Below are positions 34,920-45,024 of a stretch of DNA of 45,024 bases, in pieces. Below the pieces are notes generated by a model. That model had not been told where the DNA came from, did no database searches, and was given only the letters and a program-made list of their open reading frames with translations. The DNA comes from Pseudomonadota bacterium (GTDB taxonomy: Bacteria > Pseudomonadota > Gammaproteobacteria > Burkholderiales > Burkholderiaceae_C): contig JAFECX010000168.1 in assembly GCA_018241895.1 (NCBI GenBank), forward strand, positions 1 through 45,024, written 5' to 3'. The position numbers and the translations under genes are program-made. Within the stretch, counting starts at the first letter, position 1. Every line of letters starts with the position of its first letter.

Positions 34920-35939
34920 ATGGCCCGCAGACTCAGCATGAAGCTGGCGATCAACGAGGCGATCGACCAGGAAATGACCCGCGACCCGAGCGTCATCATG
35001 CTCGGCGAGGACATCGTCGGCGGCGCCGGCGCCGACGGCGAGAAGGACGCCTGGGGCGGCGTGCTCGGCGTCACCAAGGGGCTGTACGCCAAGCACGGCG
35101 AGCGCCTGCTCGACACCCCGCTGTCGGAGAGCGCCTACGTCGGCGCCGCCATCGGCGCCGCCGCCTGCGGCATGCGCCCGATCGCCGAACTGATGTTCGT
35201 CGACTTCATGGGCGTGTGCTTCGACCAGATCTTCAACCAGGCCGCCAAGTTCCGCTACATGTTCGGCGGCAAGGCCGAGACGCCGGTGGTCATCCGTGCG
35301 ATGGTCGGTGCGGGCTTTCGCGCCGCCGCCCAGCACTCGCAGATGCTGACGCCCATCTTCACCCACATCCCGGGCCTGAAGGTGGTCTGTCCGAGCACGC
35401 CCTACGACACCAAGGGCCTGCTGATCCAGTCGATCCGCGACAACGATCCGGTGATCTTCTGCGAGCACAAGAACCTCTACGGTCTGGAGGGCGACGTGCC
35501 CGAGAACTCCTACGCCATCCCGTTCGGCGAGGCCAACATCGTGCGCGACGGCAAGCACGTGTCGATCGTCACCTACGGTCTGATGGTGCACCGTGCGCTC
35601 GACGCCGCCGCCGTGCTGGCCAAGGAAGGCATCGAGGCCGAGGTGGTCGACCTGCGCACGCTCTCGCCGCTGGACATGGACACCGTGCTCGAGACGGTCG
35701 AGAGCACCGGGCGGCTGGTGGTCGTCGACGAAGCCAGCCCGCGCTGCAACATCGCCACCGACATCGCCGCGCAGGTGGCGATGCAGGCGTTCGACGCGCT
35801 CCAGGCGCCGATCCAGATGGTCGCGCCGCCGCACACACCGGTGCCCTTCTCGCCGGCGCTGGAAGACCTCTACATCCCGAGTGCCGCGCAGATCGCCGAC
35901 GCCGCGCGCCGCACCATGGGCAAGGGGAGGCGCAACTGA
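34920..35939 (+). CDS. acoB: Acetoin dehydrogenase E1 beta subunit
   Basis: This 339-residue E1 beta subunit forms the heterotetramer with AcoA. It has the transketolase central and C-terminal domains: NEAIDQEMTRDPSVIMLGEDI, DTPLSESAYVGAAIGAAACG, ELMFVDFMGVCFDQIFNQAAKFRYMFGG, and EVVDLRTLSPLDMDTVLETV followed by VVDEASPRCNIATDIAAQV. AGGAG precedes the ATG. The stop and the acoC start share TGATG, so both are coupled. Confidence 0.96.
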   Translation: MARRLSMKLAINEAIDQEMTRDPSVIMLGEDIVGGAGADGEKDAWGGVLGVTKGLYAKHGERLLDTPLSESAYVGAAIGAAACGMRPIAELMFVDFMGVCFDQIFNQAAKFRYMFGGKAETPVVIRAMVGAGFRAAAQHSQMLTPIFTHIPGLKVVCPSTPYDTKGLLIQSIRDNDPVIFCEHKNLYGLEGDVPENSYAIPFGEANIVRDGKHVSIVTYGLMVHRALDAAAVLAKEGIEAEVVDLRTLSPLDMDTVLETVESTGRLVVVDEASPRCNIATDIAAQVAMQAFDALQAPIQMVAPPHTPVPFSPALEDLYIPSAAQIADAARRTMGKGRRN

Positions 35940-37054
35940 TGTCTGCCGCCATCACCCCCGTGGTCATGCCCAAATGGGGCCTGGAGATGCGCGAAGGCAC
36001 GGTGCAGGAATGGCTGGTCGCCGAAGGCGCACGCATCGAGGTCGGGCAGTCGCTGGTCGACGTCGACACCGACAAGATCTCCAACGCCGTCGAGGCCACC
36101 GACGCCGGCCTGCTGCGACGCATCGTCGCACAGCCCGGCGAGCTGCTGCCGGTCAGGGCGCTGCTGGCCGTGCTCGCCGAGCCCGAGGTCGGCGATGCCG
36201 ACATCGACGCCTACATCGCCGCGTTCGAGGTTCCCGCAGCCGCCGACAGCGACGAAGACAGCGGCCCGGCATTCGAATACGCCGACGTCGACGGCATCCG
36301 CGTGCGCTACGCCCGGCGCGGCCCGGACGAAGGCACGCCGGTGCTCTTCGTCCACGGCTTCGGCGGCGACCTCAACAACTGGCTGTTCAACCTCGATGCC
36401 ATCGCCGAGGCGCACCCGGTGATCGCGCTCGACCTGCCGGCGCACGGCCAGAGCAGCGCACGGCTGGCGGGCACGACGCTCGAGGCCATGGCGGCGTTCG
36501 TCGGCCGCTTCATGGAGCAGATCGGCGTCGCCTCGGCGCACCTGGTCGGCCACTCGATGGGCGGCGGCGTGGCAGCCCAACTCGCCCTCGATGCGCCGGA
36601 CAAGGTCGCCTCGCTGGCGCTGATCGACAGCGCCGGTTTCGGCGCCGAGATCAACCGCGACTACATTGACGGCTTCGTGCGCGCCAATTCGCGCCGCGAA
36701 CTCAAACCCGTGGCCGAGTTGCTGTTTGCCGATTCGAGCCTGGTCAGCCGCCAGTTGCTCGACGACCTGCTCAAGTACAAGCGCCTGGATGGCGTGGGCG
36801 AAGCGCTGGGCGAACTGAGCGCGCAGCTCTTTGCCGGCGGCCGGCAGAGCGAACTGCCTGGGCAGGCCCTCGGGAGTTTCGGCAAGCCGGTGCTGCTGAT
36901 CTGGGGCCAGGAGGACGCGGTCATTCCGAGTGCGCACGCAAGGGCTGCGCCGGCCGGCGCCTCCGTCAAGGTGCTGGCGGGTGCCGGTCACATGCCGCAG
37001 ATGGAAAAGGCGGGGGAAGTCAACTCGCTGCTGCGCCAGCATCTGCAGCCGTGA
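35939..37054 (+). CDS. acoC: Acetoin dehydrogenase E2 (lipoyl domain + acetyltransferase)
   Basis: This 371-residue protein is the E2 of the acetoin dehydrogenase complex. Residues 1-85 form a lipoyl domain with Lys46 in VDTDKISNAVEA. A short acidic linker (100-112) leads to an alpha/beta-hydrolase-like catalytic domain (113-371), with LFVHGFGGDLNNW, VGHSMGGGVA (S206) and a late GAGHMPQME, rather than a classical CAT domain. This is the standard AcoC architecture. The start overlaps the acoB stop. No dihydrolipoamide dehydrogenase (acoL) gene follows in this window; E3 is presumably supplied from elsewhere. Confidence 0.95.
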   Translation: MSAAITPVVMPKWGLEMREGTVQEWLVAEGARIEVGQSLVDVDTDKISNAVEATDAGLLRRIVAQPGELLPVRALLAVLAEPEVGDADIDAYIAAFEVPAAADSDEDSGPAFEYADVDGIRVRYARRGPDEGTPVLFVHGFGGDLNNWLFNLDAIAEAHPVIALDLPAHGQSSARLAGTTLEAMAAFVGRFMEQIGVASAHLVGHSMGGGVAAQLALDAPDKVASLALIDSAGFGAEINRDYIDGFVRANSRRELKPVAELLFADSSLVSRQLLDDLLKYKRLDGVGEALGELSAQLFAGGRQSELPGQALGSFGKPVLLIWGQEDAVIPSAHARAAPAGASVKVLAGAGHMPQMEKAGEVNSLLRQHLQP

Positions 37055-37079
37055 TGCAGGCCGATTCGCGTCGACGATG

Positions 37080-37111
37080 ACGTTCGGGGTACCGGGCACG
37101 GCGCCGAACGT
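37080..37111. terminator. Hairpin after acoC
   Basis: ACGTTCGG (37080-37087) and CCGAACGT (37104-37111) form an 8-bp stem with a 16-base loop in the 159-bp gap before the butanediol dehydrogenase gene. No T-run follows, so it may attenuate or process rather than terminate. No sigma-54 motif is seen in this gap. Confidence 0.35.
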
Positions 37112-37213
37112 GCGGCGAAAGCGCCGATCTTGCACACACCGTGCCCACGACGCAGCCACAGGGGCGGCCGAGGCCGCACCTCTTCATTCGAATTCAAGCC
37201 AGGAGCGCCAGCC

Positions 37214-38281
37214 ATGAAAGCCGCACGCTTTTACGATCGACGAGACATCCGCATCGAAGACATCCCCGAACCGGTGGTGCAACCCGGCACCGTGGGCATC
37301 GAAGTGGCCTGGTGCGGGATCTGCGGCACCGATCTGCACGAATTCATGGAGGGGCCGATCTTCATTCCGCCCTGTGGCCACCCGCATCCGATCTCGAAGG
37401 AGTCGGCGCCCGTCACCATGGGCCACGAATTCTCCGGCGTCGTGTATGCCGTGGGTCAGGGCGTGAACGATATCGAGGTCGGCCAGCACGTCGTGGTGGA
37501 ACCCTACATCGTGGCCGACGACGTGCCCACCGGACCCAACGACAAGTACCACTTGTCGAAGAACATGAACTTCATCGGACTGGGCGGACGTGGCGGCGGC
37601 CTGTCCGAAAAGATCGCGGTCCAGCGTCGCTGGGTGCATCCGATCTCCAAGGCCATCCCGCTCGACCAGGCGGCCTTGATCGAACCGCTGGCCGTGGGCC
37701 ACCATGCCTACGCGCGCAGCGGCGCCAAAGCCGCAGACACCGCCCTGGTCGGCGGCGCCGGCCCCATCGGTCTGCTGCTGTCGGCCATTCTGAAGGCCAA
37801 GGGCCTGAACGTCATCGTCACGGAACTGAGCACAGCGCGCAAGGACAAGGCGCGTGCATCCGGCGTCGCCGATCACATCCTGGACCCCACCCAGGTGGAC
37901 GTGGTTGCGGAGGTGATGAAGATCACCGGCGGCAAGGGCGCGGACGTGGCATTCGAGTGCACCAGCGTCAACAAGGTCCTGGATACCCTGGTCGCCGCCA
38001 TCGCGCCGGGCGGCGTGCTGGTGATCGTGTCCATCTGGAGCCATCCGGCCAGCGTCGATGTATTCAACGTGGTCATGAAGGAACTGGACGTGCGCGGAAC
38101 GATCGCCTACTGCAACGACCACCAGGAGACCATCAAACTGGTGGAGAGCGGCAAGATCGATCTGGCGCCGTTCATCACCCAGCGCATCGAGTTGGACGAC
38201 CTGATCGCGCAGGGATTCGACAGGCTGATCCACAACAACGAATCGGCCGTCAAGATCGTCGTTCGACCGAGGCTGAAGTGA
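37214..38281 (+). CDS. bdhA: 2,3-butanediol dehydrogenase, zinc-type MDR
   Basis: This 355-residue medium-chain dehydrogenase most likely oxidises 2,3-butanediol to acetoin, feeding the upstream complex. Catalytic zinc residues are visible: Cys in VAWCGICGTDLHEF, His/Glu in TMGHEFSG and an Glu in ALIEPLAVGHHAY. The cofactor fold has ALVGGAGPIGLLL. The sequence WCGICGTDLHEFMEGPIFIP is characteristic of the (R,R)-butanediol dehydrogenase group. AGGAG precedes the ATG. The 159-bp gap from acoC suggests separate or attenuated expression. By eye the gene is a little less GC-rich at third positions than acoABC, not strongly enough to claim transfer. Confidence 0.9.
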   Translation: MKAARFYDRRDIRIEDIPEPVVQPGTVGIEVAWCGICGTDLHEFMEGPIFIPPCGHPHPISKESAPVTMGHEFSGVVYAVGQGVNDIEVGQHVVVEPYIVADDVPTGPNDKYHLSKNMNFIGLGGRGGGLSEKIAVQRRWVHPISKAIPLDQAALIEPLAVGHHAYARSGAKAADTALVGGAGPIGLLLSAILKAKGLNVIVTELSTARKDKARASGVADHILDPTQVDVVAEVMKITGGKGADVAFECTSVNKVLDTLVAAIAPGGVLVIVSIWSHPASVDVFNVVMKELDVRGTIAYCNDHQETIKLVESGKIDLAPFITQRIELDDLIAQGFDRLIHNNESAVKIVVRPRLK

Positions 38282-38359
38282 GCCGCGGTGCCGCAGCAGC
38301 CGGCTCGGGCGGCCGCCGTTCGCTGCCGGGCGCTGCGGTGCCGAGCCGTGCGCTCGCAC

Positions 38360-41989
<3,630 letters not shown>

Positions 41990-42332
41990 GAGGGTGTCTT
42001 GCGGTGCGTCGTGCATGAGCGCAGCTTGCGGCCGCGATCGTATCGGCGCGCGCCGGGCGTGCTCGGCGCGCTGCGGGTCTCGGCCGCGCGAAGCGCACTC
42101 CTGCGGCGTGCGCTTCGCGCGCGCCTGCCCGGCGGCACGCGCCCTTGCTGCATGATCGCGCGCGTGACGCCGGCCTTCTTCTACCCGATGATCGCGGCGC
42201 TCGGGCTGAAGCTGCGTCTTCCCCGCGCCCGTGACGTTCCTGCCGCAGCCCATGCGTGGCTGAGCGGCAAGACCGCGTCGGGGCGGCCGGCGACGCAGCC
42301 GACGGCAGACTTCGTGCACCCATGACACTGCG
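41990..42332. other. 343-bp divergent intergenic region, HyuAB/histidine kinase
   Basis: I see no gene and no convincing promoter here. It contains a possible alternative HyuAB start (42016). At its right end is the first copy of a duplicated 11-mer ATGACACTGCG, whose second copy begins the kinase. Confidence 0.6.
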
Positions 42333-42343
42333 ATGACACTGCG
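42322..42343 (+). repeat. Duplicated start-codon 11-mer
   Basis: ATGACACTGCG occurs twice in direct tandem (42322-42332 and 42333-42343). The first ATG reads Met-Thr-Leu-Arg and stops at TGA overlapping the second ATG, which starts the kinase. It may be a tiny coupled leader frame or a replication slippage scar. Confidence 0.75.
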
Positions 42344-44828
42344 TCGCTTCCTGTTCCTGCTGATCTGGTGGTGCGTGCTGCCGCTGTTCGGGCTTGCGGC
42401 CGCGCTGGCGGCGTGGCACGTCGCCGGTCTGCGGGCCCAGAACGAGCAGGCCGCGCAGCGCCTGTCCGCCAACGCCGCGGCCGTGCTCGACCGCTACGTC
42501 GAGGCGCGCGTCGACGCGCTGCAGATGCTGGCGCTGTCGCCGCTGGCCGACGATCCGCCGCAGCTCGCGGGCCTGTACCGCGAGGCACAGGCCTTTCGCC
42601 GCCTCTTCGGCAGCGAGGTGGCTCTGGTCAGGCCCGACCGCACCGTCGTCTTCAGCACCGCCGAGCCGCTGGCCGCGCCGCTGCCGCCGGCGCCGCGCCC
42701 GGCCGGGCGTTCGGCCATCGACGAGGCGGTGCGCACCGGTGCACCGGCGGTCGGCGATCTCGTCGCCGACCCGGCTTCGGGTGAACTGCGGGTGGGCATC
42801 GCCGTGCCCGCGATGCGCTCGGGGCAGACGGCGTTCGTGCTGGTGAGCCTGGCCGCACCGGAGCACTTCGGCCGCTACCTCGCGCAGATCACGCTGCCCA
42901 AGCGCGCTGCGCTCGAGTTGCGCGACAGCCGCAGCCAGCTCATCGCGCGCATCGGTGCTGGCGACATCACAGACGCGCTGACCCGCACCGTCGCGCTCGG
43001 GCAGGCGCCCTGGAGCGTCGCGCTCGTGCGCCCGCGCAGCGAGGCCGTGGCCCCGGTGGCGGGGGCAGCCGCCGCGCTCGCGCTGGCGGTGCTCGTCGCC
43101 ACGCTGGCCGGAGTGCTCGGTGGCATCTGGGCGGGTCGGCGCCTGGCCGGCGCCGTGGCCTCGCTGGCCGACGGCAGCGGCCGGCACAGGTCGCCGGTGG
43201 ACATCACCGAGGTCGAGGCCGCGCGCGCGATGCTGCATCGCAGCGACCAGGCGCGCACCGAGGCCGAGCAGCAGCGCCGCGACAGCGACGCACGACACCG
43301 CGCCGAGCTCGAACGCGCATCGCTCGCGCTGCAGACGCGCGAGGCGATGCTGCGCGGCGTCGTCGACTCGGCTTCCGAGGCCATCGTCACCGCCGACGCC
43401 GCGCAGGTCATCGTCATGGCCAACCCGGCGGCGGCGCAGATGTTCCGCTGCCCGGCGCCGCAGCTCGTCGGCCGCCCGCTGGCCAGCCTGCTGCCCGAAC
43501 GCTACCGCCACGGACATGCCGACCTGGTGCGCCGCTTCGGCAGCGGCGACGATCGCACACGACGCATGCGCCCCGGGCGCGACGTGCTCGCGCTGCGCGC
43601 CGACGGGGAGGAGTTCATCGCCGAGGTCGGCATCTCGCACGTGCACGTCGACGGCTGCGAGCTGTACACGGCGATCGTGCGCGACATCACCGAGCGCCGC
43701 CGAGCGGAGGCCGAGGTGCTGGCCAGCAAGCGCAAGCTCGAGACGGCACTGGCGAGCATGAACGACGCCGTGATGATCACCGACGCCCAGGGGCGCATCG
43801 TCGAGTTCAACGACGCCTGCGTGCGCTTTCATCGCTTCGGCGACCGCGAGGCGTGCCGCAGCGCGCTCGACGAGCAGGCCGATCTGATCGAAGCGTCGTA
43901 CGCCGATGGCACGCCGGTGCCGGCGGCGGCAGGCGTCGTGCAGCGTGCGCTCGCCGGCGAGACCGTGTCGCAGGCCGAGTTCCGGCTGCGCCGCAAGGAC
44001 AGCGGCGCGCACTGGATCGCCAGCTACAGCTATGCACCGATCCGCGATGCGGAGGGCGCCATCACGGGCGCGGTCATCACGGCGCACGACATCAGCGAGC
44101 TCAAGCAGTCGCAGGCCGACCTCGAGGCATCGAACCGGGCACTGCAGCGGCTGCTGGCGGCACAGGACCGCGTGCAGGAGGGCGAGCGCCAGCGCATCGC
44201 ACGCGAACTGCACGACGATCTGCAGCAGACGCTGGCAGCCATCACGATGGAGGTGGCCACGGCGCGGCGCGATGCGCAGGCCAGCGCCGAGGCCGCGGTG
44301 ACGCTGGCGCGCATCCAGGCGCTGGCCACCGCCGGCATCGTCTCGACGCGGCGCATCGTCAACGACCTGCGCCCACGCATCCTCGAGGATCTGGGCCTGG
44401 GGCCGGCGCTCGAGGCGCTGGCTGCCGCCTTCGCGCAGCGCAACGGCCTGGCCTGCGAGTTCCAGACCGACCTGAGCGACAGCGACGAGGCGGCACAGGC
44501 ACCGGCCATCGCCACCTGTCTGTACCGGGTGGCACAGGAGGCGCTCAACAACATCGGCAAGCATGCCGGGGCCCGACACGTGCGCATCGCGCTCGTGCGC
44601 CTGGCGCCGCGCACCGGCGAGGCGGCCGGCGGCGCACGGTTGCGGCTGACGATCGCCGACGACGGCCACGGGCACTCGCCCGCCGACCTCGTCAAGCCGG
44701 GCAGCTTCGGGCTGCTGGGCATGAGCGAGCGCGTGCGCGCGTTCGGCGGCTCGTTGCGCGTGGACTCGCCACCCGAGGGCGGCACGACGGTCGAGGTCGA
44801 GGTGCCGTTGCCGGCGTCCGCCACGTAG
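42333..44828 (+). CDS. Membrane PAS-PAS sensor histidine kinase (HisKA_3)
   Basis: This 831-residue two-component sensor has a first membrane helix at about residues 6-28 (FLFLLIWWCVLPLFGLAAALA), an extracytoplasmic sensor region to about 235 and a second helix at about 240-270 (Ala/Val/Leu-rich, ending GVLGGIWAGRR). A coiled coil (300-345) leads to PAS 1 (about 345-460, ending YTAIVRDITERR) and PAS 2 (about 468-595, ending VITAHDISELKQSQ). A HisKA_3 dimerisation helix carries phospho-acceptor His627 in RIARELHDDLQQT. The HATPase_c domain follows (RVAQEALNNIGKHAGA, IADDGHGHS, SFGLLGMSERVRAFGGSL). This class pairs with LuxR/NarL response regulators; none is encoded in the 196 bp that remain. 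Confidence 0.93.
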   Translation: MTLRRFLFLLIWWCVLPLFGLAAALAAWHVAGLRAQNEQAAQRLSANAAAVLDRYVEARVDALQMLALSPLADDPPQLAGLYREAQAFRRLFGSEVALVRPDRTVVFSTAEPLAAPLPPAPRPAGRSAIDEAVRTGAPAVGDLVADPASGELRVGIAVPAMRSGQTAFVLVSLAAPEHFGRYLAQITLPKRAALELRDSRSQLIARIGAGDITDALTRTVALGQAPWSVALVRPRSEAVAPVAGAAAALALAVLVATLAGVLGGIWAGRRLAGAVASLADGSGRHRSPVDITEVEAARAMLHRSDQARTEAEQQRRDSDARHRAELERASLALQTREAMLRGVVDSASEAIVTADAAQVIVMANPAAAQMFRCPAPQLVGRPLASLLPERYRHGHADLVRRFGSGDDRTRRMRPGRDVLALRADGEEFIAEVGISHVHVDGCELYTAIVRDITERRRAEAEVLASKRKLETALASMNDAVMITDAQGRIVEFNDACVRFHRFGDREACRSALDEQADLIEASYADGTPVPAAAGVVQRALAGETVSQAEFRLRRKDSGAHWIASYSYAPIRDAEGAITGAVITAHDISELKQSQADLEASNRALQRLLAAQDRVQEGERQRIARELHDDLQQTLAAITMEVATARRDAQASAEAAVTLARIQALATAGIVSTRRIVNDLRPRILEDLGLGPALEALAAAFAQRNGLACEFQTDLSDSDEAAQAPAIATCLYRVAQEALNNIGKHAGARHVRIALVRLAPRTGEAAGGARLRLTIADDGHGHSPADLVKPGSFGLLGMSERVRAFGGSLRVDSPPEGGTTVEVEVPLPASAT

Positions 44829-44830
44829 GC

Positions 44831-44848
44831 GCCGGCGCGCGCGCCGGC
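44831..44848. terminator. Candidate hairpin after the histidine kinase
   Basis: GCCGGCGCGCGCGCCGGC is a perfect 18-bp palindrome 3 bp after the kinase stop. It lacks a T-run. Confidence 0.4.
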
Positions 44849-44869
44849 AATGCTTGCGACGTCGCGCCT

Positions 44870-44889
44870 CACGCGGCCCCGGCCGCGTG
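44870..44889. terminator. Candidate hairpin after the right-edge gene
   Basis: CACGCGGCC-CC-GGCCGCGTG is a perfect 9-bp dyad about 80 bp past the stop of the minus-strand gene that enters from the right edge. It has no T-run. Confidence 0.35.
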
Positions 44890-44971
44890 CCGGCGCGCAC
44901 GCAGCCCCGTTGACCCTGCGGGCCGCCCCTTGCGCGCGGCAGCGAGCGCGTTCGCGACGGCCGTGCGGCGC

Positions 44972-45024
44972 TCAGGACCGGCGCCGCAGCCCGAGCGCCA
45001 TCACGGCGCCGACGACGATCAGCG
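44972..45024 (-). CDS. C-terminal fragment of a membrane protein
   Basis: Only the last 16 codons are in the window: LIVVGAVMALGLRRRS and a TGA at 44972-44974. A hydrophobic stretch followed by an Arg cluster is a typical C-terminal membrane anchor, with the basic end in the cytoplasm. It could be the last helix of a polytopic protein or a sorting-type tail. The frame is chosen because it alone gives a plausible protein end; the family is unknown. Confidence 0.45.
   Translation of the reverse strand, partial: LIVVGAVMALGLRRRS

Noticed and set aside
37121..37140. A TTGCA in the acoC-bdhA gap considered as a -12 element of a second sigma-54 promoter
   Set aside because: The required GG at -24 is missing at the correct spacing (AAGCGC instead of TGGCAC).

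Overview
The window is strongly GC-rich with a heavy G/C third-position bias, so long open shadow frames run opposite almost every real gene. Gene content (PuuD-type urate hydroxylase, a fused UraD-AllC, the gcl-hyi-glxR-kinase-pyruvate kinase run, an AcoR/AcoXABC acetoin locus and an HAE1-type RND pump) suggests a chromosomal segment of a betaproteobacterium, most likely Burkholderiales. That placement is an inference from gene content. I saw no rRNA, tRNA, CRISPR array, transposase or phage gene.

Layout. 87-4620 (minus): a two-gene RND efflux pump, a lipoprotein adaptor followed by the inner-membrane permease. 4870-6547 (minus): ATPase and permease of a SsuBC/TauBC-type ABC importer with no binding protein in view. 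6717-22983: a large purine-catabolism locus. Its minus-strand arm reads gcl, hyi, glxR, glycerate 2-kinase, pyruvate kinase, uraH, NCS2 purine permease, with puuD (urate hydroxylase) transcribed separately. Its plus-strand arm reads a GntR/FCD regulator, puuE, a uraD-allC fusion and an atypical M20 hydrolase. A LysR gene diverges from gcl. Together they encode nearly every step from urate through 5-hydroxyisourate, OHCU, allantoin and allantoate to glyoxylate, tartronate semialdehyde, glycerate and 2-phosphoglycerate; the enzyme acting on ureidoglycolate is the one not recognised. Three copies of the palindrome TGTATACA sit before the permease gene, before puuD and over the GntR promoter, and probably are that regulator's operators.

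23055-30035 (minus) holds the most unusual part: a 283-residue caspase-like protease followed by a 2004-residue protein that joins two serine-hydrolase (lipase-like) domains, an unassigned middle region, a CHAT cysteine-protease domain and a helical tail. It looks like a self-contained protease/lipase effector cassette, possibly for cell death or defence.

30431-38281 (plus) is an acetoin/2,3-butanediol module: AcoR (sigma-54 activator), a matching sigma-54 promoter and upstream dyad, then acoX, acoA, acoB, acoC and a butanediol dehydrogenase. 38360-41989 (minus) is a fused HyuA-HyuB hydantoinase/5-oxoprolinase. 42333-44828 (plus) is a membrane PAS-PAS histidine kinase of the NarL-partner type. 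A C-terminal gene fragment enters from the right edge.

Two further patterns stand out. Short tandem repeats whose units are multiples of three occur in or next to four genes (9, 12, 21 and 9 bp units). A 163-bp inverted-repeat element between gcl and hyi has a partial second copy at the 3' end of the ABC permease gene.
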